DNA of 64,000 nt from Pseudoxanthomonas sp. (GTDB taxonomy: Bacteria; Pseudomonadota; Gammaproteobacteria; Xanthomonadales; Xanthomonadaceae). Below are positions 18,479 to 27,417 of this stretch, in pieces. The stretch lies in contig NZ_CP114978.1 in NCBI RefSeq assembly GCF_027498035.1, positions 682,001 to 746,000 on the forward strand, in the 5' to 3' direction. Position 1 is the stretch's first letter. Every line of letters begins with the position of its first letter. The notes below the pieces were generated by a model that did no database searches, was not told the origin of the DNA, and was given only the letters and a program-made list of their open reading frames with translations. A program made the translations under genes and the position numbers.

Positions 18479-18718
18479 ATGGCCACTAAGACGATCTATC
18501 AGGAGCACTATCGCGGTCTGGTGCTCAAGCTGCGGGAGATGAGGGAGCGGTCTGGCGCCTCTCAGGGCGAGATCGCCCGAAAGCTCGGCTGGCCTCAACA
18601 GCGGATTTCAGCTATCGAAGCTGGAGCGCGGCGCCTGGACGTATTGGAATTTATCCAGCTTACGCAGGCACTTGGGCTGTCCAATAGTGCGGCAAGCCGC
18701 CTTCTTTTCCCGAGCTGA
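18479..18718 (+). CDS. Small Xre-family HTH regulator
   Basis: 79 aa from ATG 18479. Residues about 13-65 form a Cro/CI-type helix-turn-helix (LREMRERSGASQGEIARKLG, then QQRISAIEAGARRLDVLEF). It probably binds the 117-bp region between it and the divergent 259-aa gene and controls both. The longer upstream start would add eight residues without a better ribosome binding site. The right edge is 37 bp from the IS1182 element. Confidence 0.75.
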   Translation: MATKTIYQEHYRGLVLKLREMRERSGASQGEIARKLGWPQQRISAIEAGARRLDVLEFIQLTQALGLSNSAASRLLFPS

Positions 18719-18755
18719 TTAGGCGCCGTTATCGGGGGTAGGGCCGCTTCCGACC

Positions 18756-18771
18756 GAGGCTGTGTGAAAAC
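18756..18771 (+). repeat. IS1182 left terminal inverted repeat
   Basis: 16 bp, GAGGCTGTGTGAAAAC, matching the right end in 15 of 16 positions. The bases just outside are GACC, repeated after the right end. Confidence 0.8.
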
Positions 18772-18818
18772 CCAGGCATCGCTGGCAAGATCAAGACACT
18801 CTTCGATTGGTGCTGATC

Positions 18819-20256
18819 ATGAAGCGATTCGTCGATGGCGTGGATCGGACCCAGGCGCTTCTCCTGCCTGATCGGCTCGAGGATTACGTCCACCAGGACA
18901 ATCCCGTTCGCCTCGTCGACGCCTTCGTGGATGCGCTGGATCTCGGGTCACTGGGCTTCGAGGCCGCCAGCCGCGCCGCTGGTGGCCGACCCGCTTATCA
19001 CCCGGCCGCGCTGCTCAAGATCTACATCTATGGCTACCTCAACCGGGTGCAGTCCAGCCGCCGGCTGGAGCGCGAGGCGCAACGCAACCTGGAGGTGATC
19101 TGGCTGACCGGACGATTGGCACCGGACTTCAAGACCATCGCCGACTTCCGCAAGGACAACGGCGCCGCCATCGTGGCGGTGTGCAGCCGCTTCACCACGC
19201 TGTGTCGCAGGATGAAGGTCTTTTCGCATGCCGTGGTCGCGATCGATGGCAGCAAGTTCAAGGCGGTCAACAGCCGCGATCGTAACTTCACAGTCGGCAA
19301 GGTCAGGGCACGGCGCAGCCAGCTCGGCGAGAGCGTGGCCCGCTATCTCGCCGAATTGGATCGGGCGGACCGCGATCCGGCACTGCTGCCCGAGGCGCGC
19401 GTCCCGCAGCTCCGCGACAAGCTGGCCAAGGTGCGAGAGCAGATGGCGGCGCTGGATCGCATCGAACAGCAGTTGCAGGAAGCGCCCGATCGCCAGATCT
19501 CGCTGACCGATCCCGATGCTAGGTCGATGACCTCGACGGGGCGCGCCAACGGCACGGTGGGCTACAACCTGCAGGCCGCGGTCGATGCCGAGCATCACCT
19601 GATCGTGGCCCACGAGGTCACCAACATCGGACATGATCGGACGCAGCTTGCGCCCATGGCACTCCAGGCCAAAGCCGCGTTGGGCACCGGCCACCTGACC
19701 GCACTGGCCGATCGTGGTTACTACAACGCCCCACAGATCCTGGCCTGCGAGCAAAACGGCATCATCCCGCTCGTGCTCAAGCCGCTGACCTCGAACAGCA
19801 AAGCCGAAGGGCGCTTCGACAAGCGGGACTTCGTTTACGAGCCGGCGCTGGATGCCTATCGTTGCCCGGCCGGCGAGCAGGCCACGCATCGCTTCACCAG
19901 CGAAGAAAACGGCCTGACGCTGCGCAAGTATTGGTCATCCGCCTGTCCAGACTGCTCGATGCGCGACCAGTGCACCACAGCGCGCTACAGGCGAATCAGC
20001 CGCTGGGAGCACGAACACGTGCTTGAGGCGATGCAGATTGCGACTCGACGCCAGGCCGCAGGTCGCCGTTGCGCGACGGCAGACGGTCGAGCATGTCTTC
20101 GGCACCCTCAAGGCGTGGCTGGGCACCACGCCGCTACTAACCAAGACGTTGCCGAAGGTCGGAGCAGAGATCAGCCTGGCGGTGCTGGCCTACAACATGA
20201 AGCGGATGATCAAGATCATCGGCATGCCTGGCATGTTGAGAGCAATCGCGGCCTGA
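18819..20256 (+). pseudogene. IS1182-family transposase, frameshifted near its end
   Basis: From ATG 18819 the first about 405 codons match the IS1182 transposase: N-terminal DUF772-type domain (YHPAALLKIYIYGYLNRVQSS), catalytic Asp in VVAIDGSKFKAVNSRD, and a DRGYYN motif. Near 20037 one extra base moves the frame. The true C-terminal part (RRLDARPQVAVARRQTVEHV, then FGTLKAWLG, ending at 20256) is in another frame and contains the catalytic Glu region (VEHVFG). The original frame runs on into junk. The copy should be inactive unless the shift is a sequencing error. Confidence 0.8.
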
Positions 20257-20327
20257 GAGTGGCGATGCCATCGTCCGCACGGACATGGCGTATGCATGGG
20301 CAACTCGGCCGCGCTGGGTGGTCAGGC

Positions 20328-20343
20328 GTTTTTACACAGCCTC
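20328..20343 (-). repeat. IS1182 right terminal inverted repeat
   Basis: 16 bp, read on the minus strand as GAGGCTGTGTAAAAAC; it differs from the left end by one base. It is followed by GACC at 20344-20347. Confidence 0.8.
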
Positions 20344-20405
20344 GACCGCAAGCCGACATTCGGGCAGACGGATGGACAGTTCAGTTGAGGCAGGTCCCGG
20401 TCGAG

Positions 20406-22063
20406 ATCACATGTTGGCGTAACTGGGGCCGCCGCCGCCTTCAGGGGCGATCCAGACGATGTTCTGGGCGGGATCCTTGATGTCGCAGGTTTTGCAATGC
20501 ACGCAATTCTGCGCGTTGATCTGCAGGCGCGGTTGGCCTGCTGTCCTGGTCCACGATCTCGTACACGCCGGCGGGACAGTAACGCTGAGCTGGTTCGGCG
20601 TAGCGCGGCAGATTGTGCCGGACAGGCACGGTGGGATCTTTCAAGGTCAGGTGCGGAGGCTGATCTTCCTCATGACTGGTGCTGGACAGGAATACCGACG
20701 AAAGTCTGTCGAAGCTGAGCTTGCCGTCGGGCCTGGGGTAGACGGTAGGCTTGGTATTGCTCGCCAGCTTCAGGGTCTGATGATCGGGGACGGTATCGCG
20801 GATAGTCCATGGAAAGTTGCCGCCAAACCAGTTCTGCTCGATGTAATTCAGGCCACCCCCGAGGACTGGGCCGAACCTATGCAGGTGGCTACCAAAATTG
20901 CGGCTTGTGCGCAGCTCCTGGTGCAACCAGCTGGCCTTGAATTTTTCGCTGTATGCGGTGAGTTCGTCACCACCCTCGCTGCCGGAAAGCAGTGCATCGG
21001 CTGCGGTGTCTGCTGCCAGCATGCCCGACTTCATCGCGGTGTGGCTGCCCTTGATCTTGGAGAAGTTGAGCGTTCCTGCGTCATCGCCGATCAACAGGCC
21101 GCCTGGAAATGACATCTGTGGCAGCGAGTTCAAGCCACCCTTGACGATGGCGCGTGCGCCGTAGCTGGTCCGTGATCCGTTTTCCAGCGCCTGCTTGGCG
21201 ATCGGATGGTGCTTGAATCGCTGGAATTCCTCGAAGGGAGACAGGTAGGGGTTGCGATAGCTGAGGTCAACGATCAGGCCGACGAAGACCTGATGATTCT
21301 CGGCGTGATACAGGAAGAAGCCGCCGGAGCTGTCGCTGTCGAGTGGCCAGCCGGTGCCGTGCACGACCAAGCCCGGGCGGTGGCGTTCCGGCTCGACGGT
21401 CCACACTTCCTTCAGTCCAATGGCGTAGTGCTGTGGATCGGCATCGGCCGCAAGGTTGAAATGCTCAATCAGCTGCTTGCCCAGATGTCCACGACAGCCT
21501 TCGGAAAAGAACGTGTATTTGGCGCGCAATTCCAGGCCGGGCGTGAACTCGGGCTTGGGCTTTCCGTCGCGGCCAACGCCCATGTCGCCGATGGTGACGC
21601 CGCGGACAATGCCGGCATCGATGATCGGAGTCTGAGCCGCGAAACCCGGGTAGATCTCCACGCCTTGCGCCTCGGCCTGGGTGGCCAGCCATCGGCACAA
21701 CTGGCCCAGCGAGATGATGTAATTGCCGGTGTTGTGCATCGGCTTTGGTATCAGCCCACCCGGTATGCGGATGGCTTTTTCGGCGCTGGTGAAGAAATAC
21801 ACCTCGTCACGTGTCACAGCCGTTTGCACAGGGGCGTGGAGCTCTCGCCAGTTTGGGATGAGCTCGTCCAGTGCGCGCGTCTCGAAGACCGCGCCCGAGA
21901 GGATGTGTGCGCCCACCTCGCTGCCTTTTTCCACCACGCAGACGCTCAATTCGCTTCCCGCCTCGGCGGCGCGCTGTTTGAGGCGGATCGCGGCGGATAG
22001 GCCCGCGGGGCCGGCGCCGACGATCAGCACGTCATAGGTCATTACGTCGCGTTCGATTGACAT
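20406..22063 (-). pseudogene. Electron transfer flavoprotein-ubiquinone oxidoreductase (ETF-QO), frameshifted at the C terminus
   Basis: Membrane-associated FAD/4Fe-4S enzyme that passes electrons from ETF to ubiquinone. The FAD motif is VLIVGAGPAGLSAAIRLK (about 11-28), and the quinone/FAD domains follow as in full-length homologues. After DQDSRP (about residue 506) the frame changes; the proper ending, with NCVHCKTCDIKDPAQNI and ...GGGGPSYANM, is found one base out of phase and stops at 20406. Three of the four cluster Cys are therefore lost in the direct reading. It is the last gene after liuE and fits the electron demand of the dehydrogenases here. The error could be real, or a base-calling slip. 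Confidence 0.85.
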
Positions 22064-22133
22064 CAGGAGCTACTCCGTTGGCTGCACGGCATGGCGTACA
22101 GGTGATCCCGGGACGGCAGACGCGCGCGCGCGA

Positions 22134-23051
22134 TCAGGTCGCCGGCGTGCCGCCGCCTGCCAGGGCCTGGGCAACGCGCGAGCGGGTGGGGCTGCCGAGA
22201 AACTGGCAGATGAAGTCTCCGGCAGCGGCCAACCGCTCAAGATCGATACCCGTCTCGATCTCCAGGCCGTGGAGCAGGTACACCAAGTCCTCGGTCGCCA
22301 CGTTGCCCGAGGCGCCGGTGGCGTAGGGGCAGCCGCCCAAGCCGCCGACGGAAGCGTCGAAGATCGACACCCCGGCCTGGAGCGAGGCCAGCACGTTGGT
22401 CAGTGCTTGGCCATAGGTGTCGTGGTAGTGCCCGGCCAGCTGGTTTAACGGGACACGTCGGGACACGGCATCCAGCATGCGCCGGGTCTTGCCGGCAGTG
22501 CCCACGCCGATGGTGTCGCCCAGGGAGATTTCGTAGCAGCCCATGTCGTAAAGCGCGGAAGCCACTTCGGCAACCGCGGAAGGCGCCACTTCGCCTTGAT
22601 AGGGGCAGCCCAGCACGCAGGACACATAGCCGCGCACCGGAATCTGCTCCGCGCTGGCGCGGGTCATGACTGCTTCGAAACGCTGAAGGCTTTCGGCGAT
22701 GGAACAGTTGATGTTTTTCTGCGAGAACGCTTCGGAGGCGGACCCGAACACCGCCACCTCCCGGGCGCCTGACGCGACCGCGGCTTCGAACCCCTGCAGG
22801 TTGGGCGTCAGGACTGGAAAGTGCACGCCTGCCCGTTGCGGCAGGCCCTGCATCACCGCCTGATGATCGGCCATCTGCGGGACCCAGCGCGGGGACACGA
22901 AGGCCGTGGCCTCGATATGGCGAACTCCCGCCATGACCAGACGCTCGATGAGGGCCAGCTTGATCTCGGTTGGCACGATCTGGCCTTCGTTCTGCAGGCC
23001 GTCGCGTGGACCGACCTCCACGATCTTCACCTTTGTTGGCAGTGCGCTCAT
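22134..23051 (-). CDS. liuE: Hydroxymethylglutaryl-CoA lyase
   Basis: 305 aa TIM-barrel enzyme that splits HMG-CoA into acetyl-CoA and acetoacetate, the last step of leucine breakdown. It shows VEVGPRDGLQNE (about 11-22), the metal-site region GHYHDTYGQ, and the active-site loop GGLGGCPYATGASGN with the catalytic Cys. The start overlaps the liuD stop (ATGA). The product acetoacetate would feed the CoA-transferase at the end of the window. Confidence 0.93.
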   Translation of the reverse strand: MSALPTKVKIVEVGPRDGLQNEGQIVPTEIKLALIERLVMAGVRHIEATAFVSPRWVPQMADHQAVMQGLPQRAGVHFPVLTPNLQGFEAAVASGAREVAVFGSASEAFSQKNINCSIAESLQRFEAVMTRASAEQIPVRGYVSCVLGCPYQGEVAPSAVAEVASALYDMGCYEISLGDTIGVGTAGKTRRMLDAVSRRVPLNQLAGHYHDTYGQALTNVLASLQAGVSIFDASVGGLGGCPYATGASGNVATEDLVYLLHGLEIETGIDLERLAAAGDFICQFLGSPTRSRVAQALAGGGTPAT

Positions 23052-25018
23052 GTGCTGACCTCGAAGTCCACCAGCGAGGCGCCTTCTACCACTTGTCCAT
23101 CAACTGCGCAGCGATAGGCGAGCACCTGGCCGTCCGCGGGTGCCACGATACTCATCTCCATCTTCATCGCCTCCATCACCAACAGCGCCTGGCCTTTCTT
23201 GACCTTTGATCCTGCATCGACGAGCAGCGCGATGATCTTGCCGGGCATGGGCGCGGTCAGGCCGCCTTGCACATCCTCTTCGTCGCCAGCGTGGGTCAGG
23301 GGGTCGACATGGGTAAGCGTGTAATGAACTCCCCGCAGGAACACATGCACCTGCGGCTCGAGCCTGACCACCGTGGTTTCAGAGCTTCGATCGCCCACTG
23401 CCACACGTGAACGTGTGGATGAAAGGCGCTGCAGGGTGGCGTGCACGCCGTCGACTAGATAGTGCGGTCCCGCGTAACCAAGGCGCACCTGGACCGACTG
23501 GTCGCCTGCAGAGAATGCAAGCAGGCGATGGTGGGTGCCGTTGAGTCGCCATCCATCCGCGCTGTCCCAGGGCGAATGCGGTTCGCGCGCGTTTGCATCA
23601 CGTTCATGCGCTGCGAGCGCGAGCGCAGCCACTTCGAACACCTCGACCGGCGGTTGCTGCGGCGTGGAAGTGAGGGCATTGCCGGCTCGCTCGATCAGGC
23701 TAGTGTCGACATGTCCCTGGCGGAACACCGGGTGATCGATGAGCCGGGACAGGAAGGCGATGTTGTGCCCAACCCCGACGATCTGGAGCTCGCCCAAAGC
23801 CTTGAGCATCCGCTCGATGGCAGCCTCGCGCGAGTGGTCCCACACGATCAGCTTGGCGATCATCGGGTCATAGTGGGGCGTGATCCGGTCGCCTTGCTCC
23901 ACCCCGGTATCTAGGCGCACGTGAGGAGAAGCGAGTGGCGCGCGAAAATGCACGAGGCGCCCGATCGACGGCAGGAAACCTTTCTCAGGCTCCTCCGCAT
24001 AGATCCGCGCTTCGATGGCATGCCCGTTCAACGGCACCTGCTGTTGGGTCAGCGGCAGGGCTTCGCCGGCGGCCACGCGTAGCTGCCACTCCACCAGGTC
24101 TTGTCCAGTGATCATTTCGGTGACCGGGTGTTCGACCTGCAGGCGGGTGTTCATTTCCATGAAGTAGAACGCACCGCCCGGTTCGACAATGAATTCCACG
24201 GTTCCGGCGCCGACATAACCCACCGCGCGCGCCGCATCGCAGGCCGCGCGCGACATGGCCGCACGTTGTTCGGCATCCAGGCCGGGCGCCGGAGCTTCTT
24301 CGACGACCTTCTGATGGCGACGCTGCGCTGAGCAGTCGCGCTCGTTCAAGCTGATGGTGTTGCCGTGTTGGTCGCAGAACACCTGGATTTCTACGTGCCT
24401 GGGCTGCTGCAGGTATTTCTCCAGCAGCACGCGGTCGTCGCCGAACGAGGTCCTGGCTTCGCGTTGGCAGGACTCAAGCGCGGCCAGGAAAGTTTCGCTG
24501 GACTGGACGACGCGCATGCCCTTGCCGCCACCGCCAGCCGAAGCCTTGATCAGCACTGGATAGCCCATGCCATCGGCCGCGGCTTGCAGCACGCCGGGAG
24601 CCTGGTCTTCTGCGTGATACCCCGGCACCAGGGGAACGCCAGCACCGGCCATGAGCGTCTTGGCTGCAGACTTGCTGCCCATGGCGCGAATGCTTTCAAC
24701 GGGCGGGCCGATAAACACGATGCCGGCCTCGGCGCAGGCGTCGGCAAACGCATCGTTCTCCGACAGGAAACCGTAGCCTGGGTGCACCGCCTGCGCGCCG
24801 CTGTGGCGCGCGGCTTGGATGATGTGCTGCACCCGCAGATAGCTGTCGCGCGAGGCGGCAGGACCAACGCAAAACGACTCGTCGGCCAGCCTCACATGGC
24901 GCGCGCCAGCGTCGGCTTCGGAATAGATCGCAACGGTGGCGATCCCCATGCGGCGGCAGGTCTGGATGATGCGGCACGCAATCTCACCGCGGTTGGCGAT
25001 GAGGATCTTGGTGAACAT
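23048..25018 (-). CDS. liuD: Methylcrotonyl-CoA carboxylase alpha (biotin-containing) subunit
   Basis: 656 aa from ATG 25018, which gives the canonical start MFTKILIANRGEIACRI; a longer upstream frame is a shadow of liuC. Order: biotin carboxylase with ATP-grasp loop (KASAGGGGKGMR), the ExNxR motif (FYFMEMNTRLQVEHPVTE), a linker, and the biotinyl domain with VMEAMKMEMSIVAP near 615-630. Together with LiuB it carboxylates 3-methylcrotonyl-CoA. It starts just after the liuC stop. Confidence 0.93.
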   Translation of the reverse strand: MFTKILIANRGEIACRIIQTCRRMGIATVAIYSEADAGARHVRLADESFCVGPAASRDSYLRVQHIIQAARHSGAQAVHPGYGFLSENDAFADACAEAGIVFIGPPVESIRAMGSKSAAKTLMAGAGVPLVPGYHAEDQAPGVLQAAADGMGYPVLIKASAGGGGKGMRVVQSSETFLAALESCQREARTSFGDDRVLLEKYLQQPRHVEIQVFCDQHGNTISLNERDCSAQRRHQKVVEEAPAPGLDAEQRAAMSRAACDAARAVGYVGAGTVEFIVEPGGAFYFMEMNTRLQVEHPVTEMITGQDLVEWQLRVAAGEALPLTQQQVPLNGHAIEARIYAEEPEKGFLPSIGRLVHFRAPLASPHVRLDTGVEQGDRITPHYDPMIAKLIVWDHSREAAIERMLKALGELQIVGVGHNIAFLSRLIDHPVFRQGHVDTSLIERAGNALTSTPQQPPVEVFEVAALALAAHERDANAREPHSPWDSADGWRLNGTHHRLLAFSAGDQSVQVRLGYAGPHYLVDGVHATLQRLSSTRSRVAVGDRSSETTVVRLEPQVHVFLRGVHYTLTHVDPLTHAGDEEDVQGGLTAPMPGKIIALLVDAGSKVKKGQALLVMEAMKMEMSIVAPADGQVLAYRCAVDGQVVEGASLVDFEVST

Positions 25019-25019
25019 A

Positions 25020-25805
25020 TCAGTTGCCCCACATTGGCTTGCGCTTTTCAAAAAATGCCGCGATGCCCTCGCGGGCCTCCGCGCTGGCACGTGCATCGGC
25101 GATGCGTCGTGACGTGTCGGCCATCAAGGCTTCATCCAGTGGATGGCCGGCGACGTCGGCGATCAGTCGCTTGCATCCGGACAACGCCTGCGGCGCCCCC
25201 AGGAGCAGGGCGTCAAGGAGCTGCCTGATCCTGGCATCGAGCACATCGGCGATGCAGACTTCATGCACCAGGCCGACGCGAAGTGCCTGCTCGGCGTCGA
25301 AGCGTTCGCCGCTTAGGAAGTAGCGGCGTGCGGCCCGCTCGCCCATGGCCCGGATGACGTACGGTGCGATCGTCGCAGGCAGCAGGCCGATGCGCACTTC
25401 GGTAGTCCCGAAACTGGCAGCCGGTGTCGCGACGGCGATGTCGCAGGCGCTTGCCAGGCCGGTTCCACCGGCCAGCGCAGCCCCATGGACCCGTGCGATG
25501 GTCGGCTTGCGCAGGCGGTAGAGGGCACCGAGCATGGCCGCCAGCCGACCGCTGTCCTGCAGATTTTCAGCCTGGCTGAAATCGGCCATGCGCCGCATCC
25601 AGTCCAGATCACCACCCGCGCAGAAGCTCTTTCCACGACCGCCCAGGACGACGGCGCGGACAGTGTCGTCGGTATCCAGCTGTACGAACGCCTGGTGTAG
25701 CTGCGCGATGAGGTGCTCGTCGAATGCGTTGTGCACCTGCGGGCGATTGAGCCAGACATGGGCCACGCCATCGGCACGTTCGATCTGCACAAGGTTGCCG
25801 CTCAT
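25020..25805 (-). CDS. liuC: Enoyl-CoA hydratase, probable 3-methylglutaconyl-CoA hydratase
   Basis: 261 aa crotonase from ATG 25805 (MSGNLVQIERADGVAHVWLN). It has the oxyanion loop KSFCAGGDLDWM (about 63-74) and the second block ALAGGTGLASACDIAVA. The position between the two MCC subunit genes is that of liuC in Pseudomonas and Xanthomonas, so it should hydrate 3-methylglutaconyl-CoA to HMG-CoA. It begins 7 nt after the liuB stop. The longer frame to 26081 is a shadow. Confidence 0.88.
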   Translation of the reverse strand: MSGNLVQIERADGVAHVWLNRPQVHNAFDEHLIAQLHQAFVQLDTDDTVRAVVLGGRGKSFCAGGDLDWMRRMADFSQAENLQDSGRLAAMLGALYRLRKPTIARVHGAALAGGTGLASACDIAVATPAASFGTTEVRIGLLPATIAPYVIRAMGERAARRYFLSGERFDAEQALRVGLVHEVCIADVLDARIRQLLDALLLGAPQALSGCKRLIADVAGHPLDEALMADTSRRIADARASAEAREGIAAFFEKRKPMWGN

Positions 25806-25812
25806 ATCGCGC

Positions 25813-27417
25813 TCACATGCGGAACACGCCGAAGCGTGTCGGTTGTATCGGCGCGTTCGCCGCGGCGGCCAGTCCCAGGCCCAGCATGCGCCGGGTCTGT
25901 GCCGGGTCCATGATCCCGTCGTCCCAGAGGCGGGCGGTCGCGTAATAAGGGCTGCCCTGGACATCGAACTGCTGTTGCGTCGGCGCCTTGAACGCGGACT
26001 CCTCCTCGGCGCTCCAGCTTTTGCCCTGGCGTTCGAGCGCATCACGACGAACTGTGGCCAGCACCCCAGCGGCCTGCTCACCGCCCATCACCGAGATCCT
26101 CGAGTTCGGCCACGTCCACAGGAACCTCGGTCCATACGCCCGACCGCACATGCCATAGTTCCCGGCCCCGTAGGAGCCACCGATGAGAACCGTGAATTTC
26201 GGGACCTGGGTCGTGGCGACCGCAGTGACCATCTTGGCGCCGTGGCGGGCGATGCCTTCGTTTTCGTACTTGCGCCCGACCATAAAGCCGGTGATGTTCT
26301 GAAGGAACACCAGCGGAATGCTTCGCTGCGTGCAAAGTTGGATGAAGTGCGCCGCCTTGATCGCAGATTCGGAGAACAGCACGCCATTGTTGGCGAGGAT
26401 GCCTACCGGATAGCCATGGATGTGTGCAAAGCCGGTGACCAACGTCGTGCCGAACCGGGGTTTGAATTCATCCAGCCTCGAGCCGTCCACCACGCGTGCG
26501 ATGACTTCGCGCACGTCGAAGGGCTTGCGCGTGTCGGCCGGGATGACGCCATACAGTTCGTCGGGATCGTAGCGCGGGTCTTCACTGGACTGCGGCGGCG
26601 CGCTGTCGGGTCGAGCGCCGAGATTGCCGACCAGGCTGCGCAGGATCGACAGCGCATGGCGGTCGTTTTCCGCCAGGTGGTCGGCAACACCGGAAATGCG
26701 GGTATGCACATCGGCGCCACCCAGGTCTTCGGCGCTCACGACTTCACCAGTGGCGGCCTTCACCAGTGGCGGGCCGCCCAGGAAGATGGTGCCCTGGTCG
26801 CGCACGATGATGGCCTCGTCGGACATCGCCGGTACGTAGGCGCCGCCGGCCGTGCAGGAACCCATCACGCAGGCCAGCTGCGGGATCCCCAACGCCGACA
26901 GGTTGGCCTGGTTATAGAAGATCCGTCCGAAATGCTCCTTGTCCGGGAACACCTCGTCCTGCATCGGCAGGAACGCGCCACCGGAGTCGACTAGGTAGAC
27001 GCACGGCAGATGGTTCTCGAGCGCGATCTCCTGCGCCCGCAGATGCTTCTTGACGGTGATGGGGTAGTAGGTGCCGCCCTTGACGCTGGCATCGTTGCCG
27101 ACGATCACGCACTGCCGGCCCTGGATGCGGCCGATGCCGGCCACCACGCCCGCCGAGGCGATCTCGTCGTCGTACATGCCATGCGCGGCCAGCGGTGCAA
27201 GTTCGAGGAACGGTGCACCTGGATCCAGCAGCAGGTCAATGCGATCACGGACCAGCAGCTTGCCGCGTGCGGTGTGCTTCTCGCGCGCCGCTTCCGGCCC
27301 ACCCAGGCAGGTCTTGGACGTCTTGGCGCGCAGTTCCTCCACCAGGCGCAGGAGCGCGCTGCGATTGGTCCTGTATTCGTCGCTGTTGGTGTCCAGCCTG
27401 GAAGTCAGCGCCGTCAT
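25813..27417 (-). CDS. liuB: Methylcrotonyl-CoA carboxylase beta (carboxyltransferase) subunit
   Basis: 534 aa from ATG 27417, which overlaps the liuA stop by one base (TAATG). It has two crotonase-like carboxyltransferase halves: VYLVDSGGAFLPMQDEVF and GSCTAGGAYVPAMSDEAI in the first, FLQNITGFMVGRKYENEG and GGSYGAGNYGMCGRA in the second. These are diagnostic of MCC beta. It joins LiuD in the mitochondrial-type MCC holoenzyme. Confidence 0.93.
   Translation of the reverse strand: MTALTSRLDTNSDEYRTNRSALLRLVEELRAKTSKTCLGGPEAAREKHTARGKLLVRDRIDLLLDPGAPFLELAPLAAHGMYDDEIASAGVVAGIGRIQGRQCVIVGNDASVKGGTYYPITVKKHLRAQEIALENHLPCVYLVDSGGAFLPMQDEVFPDKEHFGRIFYNQANLSALGIPQLACVMGSCTAGGAYVPAMSDEAIIVRDQGTIFLGGPPLVKAATGEVVSAEDLGGADVHTRISGVADHLAENDRHALSILRSLVGNLGARPDSAPPQSSEDPRYDPDELYGVIPADTRKPFDVREVIARVVDGSRLDEFKPRFGTTLVTGFAHIHGYPVGILANNGVLFSESAIKAAHFIQLCTQRSIPLVFLQNITGFMVGRKYENEGIARHGAKMVTAVATTQVPKFTVLIGGSYGAGNYGMCGRAYGPRFLWTWPNSRISVMGGEQAAGVLATVRRDALERQGKSWSAEEESAFKAPTQQQFDVQGSPYYATARLWDDGIMDPAQTRRMLGLGLAAAANAPIQPTRFGVFRM

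Larger units (their letters stand above)
18756..20343 (+). mobile_element. IS1182-family insertion sequence with both ends
   Basis: Terminal inverted repeats: GAGGCTGTGTGAAAAC at 18756-18771 and its complement with one mismatch at 20328-20343. A 4-bp direct repeat GACC flanks the element (18752-18755 and 20344-20347), which suggests a target duplication. The element is about 1.59 kb and has one transposase gene, which is broken by a frameshift. Confidence 0.85.

Noticed and set aside
25534..26994. 486-aa open frame on the plus strand
   Set aside because: Antisense to liuC and liuB, both of which are well supported.
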